Shown in pieces: positions 13,701 to 28,700 of a DNA stretch of 64,000 nt. A model generated the notes under the pieces. That model saw nothing but the letters and a program-made list of their open reading frames with translations, had not been told where the DNA came from and searched no databases. The stretch lies in the NCBI GenBank assembly GCA_021234535.1, contig CM037836.1:32082769-32146768 (forward strand), in the 5' to 3' direction. Origin of the DNA: Stichopus chloronotus. Taxonomy: Eukaryota > Echinodermata > Holothuroidea > Aspidochirotida > Stichopodidae. How positions within the stretch are numbered: position 1 is the stretch's first letter; every line of letters begins with the position of its first letter. The position numbers and the translations under genes are program-made.

Positions 13701-16700
13701 GAACTATTAATTGTTTGAAAACATTGTGGAATAAAAGTCTGTTTAGTCTGGCTGATAACGAAGTTTAAATTGAAAATTTTTGATGTGTGTCCTTTATTTT
13801 TTAAACAAGATTTGTGGTTTGTCGCCCACTAAGAATGTTCTTTGTTCCAACCTCTTTAAGATTGATCGCGTAGTAAACCTTACCCATATAACTACGTACG
13901 ATCAATAGTACTTGAGAGTAGTTGTTTGAAAATTTGGCCAATTTTGCATCTTTTTAGTTTTTCACTTTAACTGTGCCTGTATCATAACTTGAACTTCTAG
14001 TTCATGCTGTTAATTCAAAGTACAATAATTGGCCGTAACGATAGCATATACAAGATAGCATATACAAGAAATATAATTTCTATACAAACTATTGTCCATC
14101 TGCAGCCATCCGTTTATTTCAAATACTAGTATTGTTTGTAAGTGTCAATATTTTCCATGACTCTACAAGCTGTCAAAAATTACCAAGGCGAAATTAAAAA
14201 TATTTATACTTGTTCAAGTTTCCCTGGCTCGTCCTCTTTTCTCCGTACATGTCATCCTCTGATGATGTAAGTAAAGGTAAATCCTCGGAGATTGTGACAG
14301 CTAGGTGTGTCGATGTCACTCCTATTGAACATGTACCTAAATATTTGAAATATTGTTGTCTTCTTCTTATTATCAGACATTTTTTCCTCTTTTTTTTTTA
14401 CTTCGATCAGGTCAACACAACTGGAGTCGTGTTGTTTGTAGCTCTGCTTCAATTTGACTTGTCAGAATTTATCAGTGTCCCGCTGTTAGACGGTTAAACG
14501 GGCTGCAGAGCTAACTTTTCAATGACAAACCGATAACCTAGGGATGGTATTGTACTAAATGTGTCGCAATGCCAATTAAATTCCACGTCACAAATACATA
14601 CATACATACACACATACACACACACACATACATACAGATAGACATACAGATAGACAGACATACAGATAGACAGACATACAGATAGACAGACATACAGATA
14701 GACAGACAACAGATAGACAGACTTAAAGATAGACAGATAGACAGACATACAGATAGACAAACATACAGATAGACAAACATACAGATAGACATACAGATAG
14801 ATAGACAGACAGATAGATAGACAGACAGATGGCAGACAAAATATGAGGGAATATTCGTATTCGAAATATTTTATTATGCAAGTCTTATCCAAATGCTGAT
14901 GTACTCTGCATGTGGTGTGAGGTGTTTCAGCTCCCAAACGATAAAGGAAACAGACTTGTATCGCTGCAAGTTTTACAGCAATTAACTTTTTACTGGCAAG
15001 AAGTTTTTTAAACAATATGCATCACAATCACATTATTCATATTGTAACCACACACACATGCACACAAAAACAGGGGTTGAGGGAATGTAGCATTGCTGCT
15101 CTGGTTTATTCCTGGCTGAAGGCAGGCGAGGAACCTATGCGATGATTATGGCGTTTTATGTGTATGTGATACCATGGCTTGTAAACACGATATCTCAAGA
15201 ACAAAAAGTTGCTTGAATTTCAAAGTTGGTGTGTCAGTAGTCCATTGTGTGTAAATGGTGTATATCGTTTTTCATGGAGGTCAAAGGTCATTTGAGGTCA
15301 TCAGGGGTTAAGATATGAAAAAAATATCAAGGAGGCTAACTCTGCAACTGAATGGCACTGGAGCTTTAGACTGGTAACATTGGTAGCACTCTGTGTGTAG
15401 ATGTTCTCTGTCGTTACTATGGCAGTCACCCTTCATGATGGTCAGTAGAGTTTGCAGTTTAAAGCCTTTCAGACACAGTATCCCAAGAAGGGTAAGGTAT
15501 TTGAACTTCAAAATTGGTATGTATTGTCCTTTCAATTCATAACTTTTTGCAAGGAACCAGAAAAGTCATTTGACTTTCGAATTTGATTCCTTGCCGAAAG
15601 CACGCAAGGAATCTATGAGACGGTGACGTCTTCTCCTGTAAACACGATATCTCAAGAAGGGAACGATGCTCAAACTGTTATGGTAGTCCATTCTGAGTAG
15701 AAGATGTGTATTGTTTATATGGACATCAAAGGTCATTTGAGGTCACCAGAGCTAAAAGTATGAAAAACTATCAAGGGAGATATCTCAGCAATGTTGCTGG
15801 AACTTTAAAGTGCTATCATTGGTAGTACTTGATGAGTAAATAACATCTGTTATTTGAATTACCCCATGGGATACTGAAAGTATCATCTGTTACAGTTTTC
15901 ATACTTAATCAAATGTTGAAATCGTAGAGTTTATGATCTCATAGATTTGAACTAACAGCAAATCTGATATTTGTGGACTTACATTTTGATAAGGATCGCA
16001 TTACATTTTGGAGAAGTCAATTGTCACATCTTATTATCACTGTGATGTAGTAGGCTCGATCATTCCCGGCCACTTTTTGTGGGGAAAGTCACAACTTAGT
16101 TGACATTCACAATGATCACATTAAAATCATGTATTTACAAAAGAACTGTATATTACAAGTGATACTTAACACATGTCTTAAAAAACATAAGAGATGGGTT
16201 GACATGAAATGGATATATAATAAGGTCTGTAGTGAATTTGAACATATGAAGAGGTAAAAGTCATTCATTTTAAGAAAATAATTTTTCATGTTGAAAACAT
16301 GCCAAAAGGTAGGTGTTTAATAGCAGATACCGTCGCTACACAGCATTTGGTCTCATTCTCTTTAAGTTTATGAAACTATATTGAAAGCTCATTTTTGTGC
16401 ACTCCCTCCAAACAATCACTCAAGATTTCAGTATAGCTCTTTAAATTTTTCACCTTTTCTATACCATCAGTGAATGTCCCAGTTGTCGGCAATTCTGGGT
16501 CAAAATTAACAAAGTACGTTGTGTTAGTCATCATAAAGACTCCCAATGGAGTCTTTATGGAGAAACTTATGGATGCTATTTTGTAGGTTGACTTTGCTGT
16601 CTTGAACAATTTCGCATCTGTAACCACAATTTGGTGTCAGGAACTTTATATCTACTTGTGAACTTTAAATCCACTTGTGAATTATTTTGGTTAAGGGATA

Positions 16701-19700
16701 TATGGCATCATTCATCACCACAATGATCAGTAAAGGCTGACTCGATTAGGTTACTCCTTCGTATCAGCATCTGGTAACACCAAGACCATGCGTATGTGGC
16801 TTACATTCTTATGTTTTGCTTTTCGTATTGATATGGTCTCTTCCCTTCTCCACTGGTTGCTTTTCGTCAAAAATGACTGTGTGTATGGAAGATATTGGCA
16901 AAAAAAAGGACAAAAAGTCATTTGACGTTCTGATTTTATACTTTTCTACTGACTATATCCTGTGCATTTATTCATTTTAAATCCTCTAGCTGGATCCTTC
17001 ACCCCGATTACGACGATTTCGCGGCCATTTCCCAATTCACGTAGGTTCCCTCCCCCCCCCCCCCCCCACACACACCTCCGGGTACGCCACACTGTTGTCG
17101 CTTTATCCTTCCTGAGTTGCGTAGCATTTGTCATAGCCGATATATAGACCTACGGTACATATTGTATGGTGTCTTATGAAAGAAGAAAAATAATATCAGT
17201 AAAGACTATAAAACAGTGGAAATAGATGGTGAGGTCTTAATTTTTCTTTCAGTGTTACGCAGAAATGGAAACTTTTCCAATAGGTTCACGTTTGAAATTA
17301 AAAAAAGAAAGCCGTGGATTTTCATCGTATACAAATGCAAGACAAACAGCAAACGTGTTATTCTAAACTGCTAAACTTATGCAGGGTGTTACTCCAAAGT
17401 CCGACACTTATATTAAAAAGCGAACATTGAATCCTGTCACGATTTTCAGCTTATAATAGTGAATAATTTTTAGACCACATTAAGTTGTCTATTTCAACAT
17501 ACCTATAATTCTCCGGTAGGCCAAATGACTACAAATCCATTGAGAAGAGCCCCTTTGGAGAGAAACGATCAGAAATGCTTTCGAGGACGACGACCCTGAA
17601 ATTAGTTTCTATTATTCGAACTGAAGAAAGCATTAAGAAATCCTCTTTTGAAAGACAGATATTAAAAAATATCGAGTCGAATTTTAAAAAAAGACTCAAA
17701 CTGAGTCTTCTTCGGAAAATGTTTTGTTCACGTAACATGTTATTCGGTTGCCATGGGAATATGTCTGCATATGCTGCAACCATATTCTTCCAATGATTAA
17801 CCCTACAGGTGGTCGACAGTACTGGGTATCACGTCGAGGGGCTTATGATGCCTATTCGCTGACGAAGACCAATCAAACAGAAAAAAAGTGTAATAACATA
17901 TACGTGTGGTGGGGTTTCTACTTTACATACGTAATAGTGGTACTGAATCCCTTGTGTATTGTTCATTGGGGAAGGGGGTCAACCTCACCCAGTCTAACCC
18001 CCCCCCCCCCTCCTCATGTATTCATTAGACTTAATTTGCTTGAGATGAGGCCTAATATGCGTTTCATCATTCCATACATGTCATACCTTTATCACCTGAC
18101 TGCGTCAGCATATCTTCAGCCTAATCTAGCCAGGGAGTCGGACCCTAATCTAGCCTTAGGTGTTTATTGTCTTAAATGTATATGTGACTGCGGTGGGTTT
18201 GAAGCGTTTGGGCTTAGAAGGTTTATATTAGAGAACATAAACTAATAATGTCATAATATATGTGGACCTCTCGGTAGAGAAGGCTTCGCATACAATATGT
18301 AGTACATTGTTGTTGGTTTTCTCGCGTTTTAATGTTATTTCAAAAGCTTCACTTTCAATTCTAATTAACGAGATTGTTTACATTTGATGTTGTTTGCTAA
18401 GCAAATGACAATAAGCTTTTAGAAGTTACATATAGAGTTTGGTGTGTGACAATAGATCATGTGCATTAAAACCATTGATCTAATTTGTCACTTGGTACGT
18501 AAAACGTCATGTACATGACATCATTGCTTGAACTTTGAACTCCAGGGAACAGGTGCATGAACGGTATTCCATAAAGTGTTGTTCTCATTGAAGAATATGT
18601 GTCACGTAACATATTGCAATTATATGACATATGTTATAATGATAATCACAGTCGCAAACACACTGTTCCCTTTTTAAGGCCCTACATGCCGAAATTCATG
18701 TATTCAAATATTCGATTTGTCTCTCACCAGCTCTCGATTATAAACAAAGTACTCCTAATCCACATTCAGTTGTAAGAGGTTACGATTAGGCAGACATTTC
18801 CTGTGGTGTAGGACTATGGTCTTCCAATATGAACACGTATACAAGGGAAACTCATGGTTAAAAGGAGGCACGTAGACAGAGAATCCCCACTAAGTCTTAA
18901 ATCGCTCCGACTAGGTTAAGTTTTTAGTTGAATATTACCATTCACCCTGTCCACGTTGTTGGGTTAACGACGGGGAGCCATTTGCCAATACTGAAAAACT
19001 GGCATATTGATAGCAGAGATCAATTCCACCTGAAATTGGTAATCTTGGCTCTAGAAGTACTCTAGTGACGCGTCAGTTGATAAGCCTGCTACGAAAATAT
19101 TAGGATCACAAACACCTGTTGTTAAAGTTCGCCCTTTTTAGTAGGTTACATTGAAAAGGCAGTGAGACACTGGGGTTCATTTTTTATGTTTGAAGTAAAT
19201 GAAACAGATGACCGGACCGTACATACCAAGTAGCTGGGAAAGGGATCCAGATCATGTTGATAATCGTCAGTGAATTTCGTAACAGAAAATGGTCATTTAA
19301 ATACACGCAACGCTTCGTAGTCAGAGTAGAAGGCAACAGCAAATCATCTCTTCATCTCTCACGGACCGAACGTCTCAGAATTCATCATGCCGTTACTCGC
19401 ACATTAAAATGGGATTCACTTCAACCTCACTATTCTTTTGTTCTACTGAGGTTCAACTTGTTGCAAATTATCATCGACTTAGGTCAGTTTTATCACCTCA
19501 TGCTGTGCTAATCCACATGGTCAATTAAACATCGTTCTCCTAAAGTGTTTCAGGTGTGTCAATCCAATGTCTAGGCCTTCTTGAGCTGTCTGTCAAGGGG
19601 TATTAGGTGTCATGTCCATAGCTAATACATGTGTAATCAGACATGAAAGAGGGTCTGTTGAACACTTTAGCACGGTTGTAACGTCATGTTACGTCACTTT

Positions 19701-22700
19701 CGCAATTTCAGTTTACTCTCTGTTGCTCACCGCGACTAAATGGATTTCACCACAGTTGACTTGCATACGAAAGTACACATGGTTGTCCAACCACACCGTG
19801 CACACTCTTAGGCACTCAAGCGATTGCTCATGAAATGACCTGTTCATGAGATGAACCGTTCATGAGATGACCCGTTCATGAGATGACCCGTTCATGAGAT
19901 GACCCGTTCATGAGATGACCCGTTCATGAGATGACCCGTTCATGAGATGATGCTTGATGCAATGTGTGTATTGGAAGTTGCATTAATAAACTAAAATGGG
20001 TGCAATGTGCATGACACAAGTAACGCACGAAAATTCCATCTGTATCTAGCTTAAATAAGGTTTTAATATCTCATATCAGGTTACACCTGGCCCATATAAC
20101 ATTCGAGCCATATACAATTTTATTTGGGTCATACAAGGAGTTAAGGTCATATCAAGTTATATCTGCCCAATTTTGTGAAAGCCAGAGACAAATCCTTTAC
20201 CTGGTCCAGATATAAAAGTCCATAAACATGGAATTTCCATATGTGGGACATGTATAGATTTGCTATATTGGAATCATATCTTTCCTATATAAAATTTGAG
20301 CCATATAAAATTTTGTATGGGCCAGGTATGGCCTTTATGTTATATCAGGTTAAATCTGTCCAATTTTTGTTTAAGCCAGATACAACCCCCATATTTGGTC
20401 CAGATTTGACTCAGATTTAAAATTCCATATATGGCCCATTTATGGATTTAGATTAAGGTACAGATCACCCTGAAGACGTCTAAGCTCAATGGAATGTAAT
20501 TTTTACTAGCTATGATTATAACCGACACCTACCCACGGAACTTATCAGCCTAGTAGCTCTTTACTGACCTTTTTTTCCAAAGCATTCGTCTTTTTATTTA
20601 AATATTTGTCTTTTGAAACATAGGCAAAGCCTGCACAGCATACTACAAATGGGACCTAACTAACAGCATGCAGAGCCTCACAATGTCTTTAGGAAGAAAT
20701 CTGGAATTCCGTCCAATCATAAGTAGAATATGGTTCGATTTCCTAGCCCATCTGCACACTGTCTGGTGGATTTAACAGAAGAGTCTACCAAAATGATGCC
20801 AAGATCTTTTCAACTTGATTTCTTGAATAGCTGAATAGCAGTACAACTGAGACTGTAGTTAATTTTAGGATTGACCAATCATGCATTACTGCACATTTGA
20901 TTACGGTATGATTGTCGCCAGTGTAATTGTAATGACAACTCATTGGCAACGAGAAACTGTAGGCTACTTTTGTCTGTCACAAGCAATTAATCATCATGAA
21001 TATGTCATCGAACTTCATATTTCAAGAGCAATAACCTTCTCAGTTATATGATTCGCAGCAATTAGCATGTAAGTCTACTGCGACAAATGTTCGTAATTCC
21101 TTTGTAATTAGGCTTAATAACGAATTAAGCCCAGGGCACTGTCGATTTTGGCTCACGAAACAATTGTCCGCAGTATCCGTGTATTACAACTGGGAATACG
21201 AAAAATTTCACGCCTTAAATATGGAAACATTATCCTTTGTCTCATTTAAAATCCTTTGAGACAAACAGTGACGCCTTATCATCTAACGTGAAGAACAAGA
21301 AGGTTAATTGTATCAACTTTCATAGGTTTCTATATGTCTCAAACTTAAAAATCATAGTCCATAAAACAGTCACCATATTCGTCTGGCAATTTCAGAATTT
21401 ATATCTTCAGTCTAGTAACTTGATTGAGGACATTTCTCTTTAATATTTTTTCAACTTGTTCTAAAATATAAACGTTTTGTCTCCTTTACCTTTGGGATGT
21501 ATCGTTTCACTACATCAATTGAAACTGGCGACGTTCAGAGCAAACTCATGGGTCTATTTGTCTGACCTTGTAGTCGCGCTAGCATGAATATAGTTTAGTT
21601 TAGTACGAATAAATGTTGATCCCTCTCCTATTTCCGATTTTTGTTCATCTTTGATCAATATCATGACTGATTGTCATCTGTATGGTGCAGATCAGCCGCC
21701 CAAAGGTGGAATTATTTGTTTTGCACATTTTCAAGTAGGCTAGAACTTTGACAAAATACGAAAGCGGTTGAAACAGGTGGTACTGAACTTTAAGGACTGT
21801 ACACTTAGTTGGATGCTGCTCACTTCGCATATAAAATATCGCCAAACTGGTTAGCCTACGGTAATTTCATTGTGGGCATGAGATGCATCTTTAACGGATT
21901 ATTTTGTTCAGATTGTTCTTTCTTCTAAATCACAGTCAGCTGAGTTGGTCACTTTTAGTCTTCATACGTTGAAAGTAAAATTACTCATTCAACAAAGAAA
22001 TACCTATTGTACAGTGTTTTGCCTCTTGTTGCTGATGATCAATTCTGTAAAGACTCTGGTGCCATTACTAATACTACAGTATATAGAGACACGTTCCTTA
22101 TTGTACATGTACTGTACGTTAGGCTGCAATGAGTAAGTTAGGCCTAGACCTTTTCATGGGTGAAGCCCGTCAAGGCTAGTTCTTGAACAGGTCCATATTC
22201 ACACAGAGATACTCAGAGATCCTCATCTGACTTAAGGATTTATTTATTAAACCTCATCTGTCAGCCCAAAGATGCAAATGGCACTACCATTTCTGGTCGG
22301 CCTTCCAGCTAGGTGGGTCTCAATTTTTGTTCAAGAGTTGTACAACAAAGGGGCTTGTTTTTCTTATACCTGTCCAATCTTGCTTCATACAGAGGGACTG
22401 AGTTAGATGAAACAACTTCAGAAGGTAAACGGTACCAAATGTCAAGTGATTGGGGAGTAAAGGATACTGATATTGAGCCTACGACAGATTTTAACAATTT
22501 TACAATCGTGGCCTCTTTTTGATGATTTAACTTTTTAATTTCAATAAAATGAGACAATTTTAAAAAGTCCAATCATGTCACCATGGACACTTCTGTTTGT
22601 AACATTTGGGAGAGCAACTTCTGGAGTCATTCAGGATAATCTACGTTTGGGAAACCCGGCAGCCTCTTAGTGACTCTTTAATTTGAACATTTTCAAGTTG

Positions 22701-25700
22701 GTCAATACAGTTATCACACTTGCAGTGTATAATAATTTAAAGGTGAATAAGTCCATCTGTAACTCCCATGATGGCATGGCACTACTTAACCTTTCTTTTA
22801 ATTTTTGAGGATAATAATTAGGTCAATCTTAGAATTCCTGATTCTCAAAGCTTTTCACTTGTCTGGATGGAAGAAAAGAAAGCATTGAATTTAATTTAAT
22901 AGTTTGAAAGTTGAGGATCAGGAAGCCCCACATGGGTTCATCAAGGACCCTATACCATGTTGATCATGGATGAACATCAGCGAAATTTTTGATCTTTTTG
23001 ATCAGGAAGCCCCACATGGGTTCATCAAGGACCCTATACCATGTTGATCATGGATGAACATCAGCGAAATTCGCCTTCTCTTTTTGATAAGTGTCTAGGA
23101 TATTGAGATCGAGGCAGGGGTGAAACTAGAAAATCGTGAATGCGAACCAGTGCAAACCCAAACCTGCTCCTGGGACCATCATTTAACGTCGGCATACATT
23201 GGCAAGATTCACCTACTCTTTTCAATAAGTGTCCAGATGATATCAAATAAGGGTGAAACCAGATAATCGACAATGGAAATTCAAGCCTGCTTGCTCTGGG
23301 AGCACCATTTAATGTGCCCATCCGATGGACAAGAGTGTTCCCCCAGTCTTTTCCAAAGGTTGGGAAGGGTGGAGAACCTGCCCAGCTCAGCAGCCCATCA
23401 GCTGTACCAAGCAACCTGAAGGCGAAATCTGACAACAGGAACCGAAAAAGCCCCTCAGAACCACTGTAAGTAGCTTCACTGAACAAGCCAGATTTGAGTC
23501 CCCAGAAATTTTCAAGTTGTTCTGCCGGGATTGAATCCAGGGACCCTATGATTGCAAGACTGACTTTCTAACCATTAAGCTACAGTAACTCTCCACCTCT
23601 GTGTATGACCAACTCAATTTATCTGCCCAACTCTTCATATTACATAAATCTTGCTGAAGCTTGATAAAATCATCCAGTGTTTGAATGCCTCGAAAAACTT
23701 TCATTTCATCAGCAAATAAGTAGGCAAGTACCATATTTGACTACATCAGGGAGGTCATTGATATAATACAAAGAGAATGGGTCCAAGAACAGACCCCCGA
23801 GGAATACTACAGTAAGCTACCTGGTTCCAGTCTGAGTATTCACCGTTCACAGATACTTGTTTGCAGTCTGATAAAAATGACTTAATCCGTGATTTGATGG
23901 GTTCTTCCATGCAATATATGCTAAGCTTGTGAATAAGATGACAATGTGGTACTTTGTCAAATACATTCTTAAAATCACAGTAAATCACAGCAACCCAACC
24001 CCCTGCATCTGATATCTCTGTCCAAACACTGAGTACAGTATCTGTATTACCTGGAGAACTGTACTGTAGATCATCAGCTTGTAAATCCTAATCCCCTTTT
24101 ATTGAATAAATGATTTCCCTTCATATGGTGTACAATATGCTCACTGATAATTGATTCCAGGACCTTGCAGATGGCACAAGTGAGACTGTGACTGATCTAT
24201 AATTTCCAGCTACCCTGCCATGTCCTTTTTCTTAAATAAAGCAGTCATGGTAGCATGTTTCCAGTCATCAGGTATATGCACAAAGTTGAACCAATGCATT
24301 AAATGATAACAATGAAGGTGTACATAGTACAAAAGTTAGTTCCTGTAACACTCTAGGATTATAGTTGTCCAGATGTTCCAGATGATTTTGAGATATTCAA
24401 TTCCTTTAACTATTCAACTGCTGTATGTGTAATACAATAATATATGTGTGTTTACTGTGGGACCTGATTGTAACTTGGGGGTAGCTCATTGTCCAGTTTA
24501 GTAGTAATGACAGATGAGAAGAATTCAGGAAGTGCATTAGCTTTACCTTTATCATTTGAAGTAGCCCCCTAACCATTATTAAAATACAAATTCAGAATGT
24601 TTGCTTTGGTTTTTCATTTTTGAATGTGAATACTTCTAGACCTTTGAATTTGAAAGTTGAGGATCAGGAAGCCCCATATGGGCTCATCAAGGACCCTATA
24701 CCATGTTGATCTTGGATGAACATCAGTGAGATTCACCTTCTCTTTTCGATAAGTGTCCAGAGGATATCGAGGCAGGGGTGAAAAACAGAAAGTGCGAACC
24801 AATGCAAACTCAAACCTGCTCCTGGGACCACCATGTAACGTTGACATACAATGGACAAGAGTGTGTCCCCCAGTCTTTAGCCTCTTTCCCAAAGGCTGGG
24901 AGGGGTAGAAAACCTGCCCAGCTCAGCAGTCCATCAGCTGTACCAAGCAACCTGAAGCGGACAAGACCTAAATTGGACAAGAGGAACCCAAATAACCCCC
25001 TCAGCACCACTGTAAACAGCTTTACTGAACAACCCAGAAATTTTTCTAAGTAGTTGCTCCAGGATTTGATCTGGGGACCCTTTCATTGAAAGACGGACAC
25101 TTTAACCACCAAGCTAATTTTCCACCCTTCTTTCGGTTGGTTTAAACATCCTCAGTGATGCGCTTTTTGTGTACTACTGTAGCTACAGTAGGACCAGGTA
25201 CTCCTTACCACTAGTAAAATGAAGTGTGTGTAGCATAGAGTCTTGTTCAAATGTAAGGCTGCATGCATGCTGGGCACAAAATTAATAGGCAAAACAAAAC
25301 AACTAAGTTTATCAAAAAGCAAACACTCACATTACCTAAGTTTTAATGTAACTCTCCCTAACAATACGAGTGTAGAATAAGTGACCTCAAGTCAAGATTC
25401 TTAATGATGTTCATTCCGTGGGCTAAGGTTGTGATGTTACTAACTAACTTCATAAAAGCTATTTATGCTTAGCTTTAAGCTAAGTGACTACCATACAAAT
25501 CATGTCTATAATTGAGAATGAGATAATTAAGTTTAGCGTGAAACTGAATAAAGAGATGCAAATTTATGAGAGAGATATCTTTTCCAGTCAGATCTGATAC
25601 TTAGTATGTACAGTAGTTGTACCAAATCAAGTACAAGAACCCTACAGCTCTTGAAATGTCATTTGGGGTCGATAGGGCTAGTCAGTTTTTTAAAAACCTT

Positions 25701-28700
25701 TACACACCTCTCAAGGAGGGAAGTTTGCAGGGATGGATTTATAGTGTAGTACAGTATGTAAGTGTGCCTTTACATACTATTGAATTTAAGAACCTTACAG
25801 TATTTTTGGTTTTCAAATGTTGTTTGTGGTCAATCATGATATTTTGAGAAGGAAAGCATGCACAGATCTGATATTTAAGATAGAGATAAGAATGCTATTT
25901 TTTTGGAAGAGGGGGTCAATGGTCATTTGAAGTTAAGAGGGGTCAAATAGTGAAAATTGTGTAAATGCAACATGATAAAAAAGAAACATTTTTGCAGATC
26001 TGATATTAGATATGAAGGTAGACTACACTGAGTACAAAGACCAAAAAGTCCATTGGGGTAACTCAAAGGTCACTTGGGAAAAGGGGGTCAAAATGTAAAA
26101 AATGTGTAAACACAATATTTTACGAATGAACTCTTTTACACATGTCACACCGTATTTGGTATGTACGGTATGTATACTGCATAAAGTACAAGAACCCTTT
26201 GCTTTTGGTGGAGATCAAATGTCATTTTGGGTCAACAGGGGTCAAATTTTTGAAACCTTTTAAACATATGGAAAGTGGGACATACCTATAATGCAATGTG
26301 TAGTTGTACCACAATGAATATAAAAACTTTTTGTTTGGTGTAGGTCAAAGGTCATTTGGGAGCAAATTGTGAAAAGCATTGTGAACAAGGTATATTTTGA
26401 AAGTTGAGCTTGGACAGATATCATATTTGGTATGTAATTGTAAGCTTACCACATTGGGTACAAGAAACCTATTGGATTTTTGTTTCAGTCAAAGATCATT
26501 TGGGATTAATAGGACTCAGAGTGAAACCTTTTGAACACAATGTCTCAAAATGGGATGCCTGTACTGATCTCATGAGCAGCACATTGAGAATATACAAGAA
26601 TGTGCGGTCATGCCATCTCCATTTATTACATGATAAATTACTATAACACTGCAAAATCAAACATTTACAAATCCTTATCTTTTGCAATATGTCAGATGTA
26701 TAAGAAATACTCATCAGTAAATCGTCATTTAACCACATTGCATTTTTATATTCTGGTTCTTTAATTAATAGAATATGCTGCATTAAAATATGTTTAGTAT
26801 TTGAACATTTTATAGAAGTTTGATGCACAGTAACTGTATGGACAGTATGCTGCTAGTATATACAGGTACCATCCTGTTTAGAATCTGAACTGTTCATGTT
26901 AATCTGCTTGCTATTGAATACAGTACCTCACCAACTGATTACCTCATTTTGCTTCCGTAGCTGGCACAGTTGCACTCAGATCGATAGTAGATTACTTTCA
27001 ATTTAGAGCTTGAGACCTCCTTGCATTCCGTTCTCTTCCGTCGTAGACTCAGTGGACTGTAACAAATTTTCAAAGATACTCTTGTTCATCCACTGCCACT
27101 GCAAATTGACACTAGATTGGAGGCCCAGTAGTAAGGGGTAACCTTAATCGTGACTTAGTCTGCACCCAGCTTGGTCTTGACAGAGTAACATGCCCAATAA
27201 ACTGAATCATTTTCAAAATAGGACTCTGTGTAGAGACAACAACTGTGCATCCTCGTTTTCAAAAAGATCCTCTCCAAATATGGCAGTGTTTTCTAAAGTA
27301 ACTCCCATCTGTTATATTTATAAGACAATTGAACTTTGTTAAAAAATGTTTTGCTGTTTACATTAACACCAAAGAAACTGTTGAGTGTAATATCCCATCT
27401 GTACTTGCCGCCATGTTCATTCTGCGCAAAGGCCAATGCAGCATTATACAGAGCCTGAGGCTTTTGCATACCTGGCCAACAGGGAGTCATTGAGCTTTGC
27501 TAGCATTCAGACCCAAGAACTGGAAATGTTTATGTTAAAGTGAAACACTGTTTAGAGTCAATAGTTCAATGTTAGTGCTGCAGGTGATTTCAGTAACTTA
27601 GGTATATTGCTAGTCACTAGTAATTACATGTTTGTCACAATTTTTTGGTGTGGACAATTTTGCTAATTGAATGCTAAATCCACCCAAAAGTGTACAGTAT
27701 GCCAATGGTCTTTGAAACTGAGTACTCAATACTCAGTCTCTCTTTGCTGTTCGGAAGTCCTCATAGGCTTTTTAAATGAGAAGCCATGAAATTTCTGTTT
27801 GTTTGTTTTGGTTTTTTCTCCAAAGGACCCTTATACATTACAGTATAAGTAATTTACTGTTGTTTTCCTCTCTCATGCAGTATGAGCTTTCAAAGTTTAA
27901 AGGGGACATGAGGGATTTGAAATGGTGTAATGTACAACACATTAAACTTATGAATTCATTCAGTAGTCGCATGAAATCATTTCAAAATCTATCCTGTAGA
28001 GTTCCCATGTTTGTAGGTTAGTCCTACAACTCCAAACTGGTTGGATTGTGTAGGATAAATTACTTATGTGAATGGATGTGTAACGTTCCTTTTTACTTAG
28101 CACACATTAATATGATATTGCATTCTCCCTTACAAAGTCTGCTCATCCAGTTTAATTTGAAAGCTCTTATGTGGGTATCTTGAATTTGAAATGCTCATAC
28201 TGCTGTCATTGCATCCTTTCCTTTGTTTTTCTTTGTTTAGAATGGCACCTTTTTCAGCAAATACAGATTCCACAGGAAGTACCTGAAGGTGATGTCAGCA
28301 TGTCAGAAGAGGATGGCCCAGCCTACTACTTCGATGGAACTCCATTAACCCAAACCATCAAAACTAAGGATCCGACAATTCGTGTCATGGCCAAAGAAAT
28401 CAAAAAGAAGGATGACTTTTATGTTAAGATGAGAGTGAATCTTCACCCTAACCATGCAGGAGTCATCTTTGGTATCTACGGGGAAGAACCAGGAGAGAGG
28501 ACATACTTTGAATTGGCATATGATGGATCTGGTGCAATGGACAAATGTGAGTCTGTTAACTCTGATAGCTATATCATTGACTCTGACAACCAGAACATTA
28601 ACTCTGGCAACTCAAAAAACTAACTCTGATAATTGGAAAATTAGCAGTGACCACTAGAACGTAAATCTGACAAGTGGAAAATTAACTCTGATAGGCAGAA

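Larger units (their letters stand above)
7716..28240 (+). other. 20.5-kb intron 1 of thrombospondin, transposon-rich
   Basis: Largest intron of the gene. 7716-14500 is mostly unique AT-rich DNA with a TTGGGCC-rich degenerate patch (8885-9020, related motifs 10130-10400). 14580-14840 is a microsatellite; 15110-15850 and 25560-26560 are a repeat family with AGGTCA half sites; 19825-19950 and 20070-20460 are tandem repeats; 20625-20860, 22285-22560 and 23615-24612 are minus-strand LINE pieces; 22905-23610 and 24645-25135 are SINEs. Open frames in 10400-14500 and 27290-27490 resemble nothing I know. Confidence 0.6.

Noticed and set aside
14494..15015. 173-codon minus-strand open frame
   Set aside because: Its middle is only the translated GATAGACAGACATACA microsatellite.
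17748..18245. 165-codon plus-strand open frame
   Set aside because: Crosses a poly-C tract that gives a proline run, has no domain or coding-like pattern, and lies in the transposon-rich intron 1.
23061..23486. 141-codon minus-strand frame
   Set aside because: Lies wholly inside the body of SINE copy 1; similar text appears in copy 2 in another frame.
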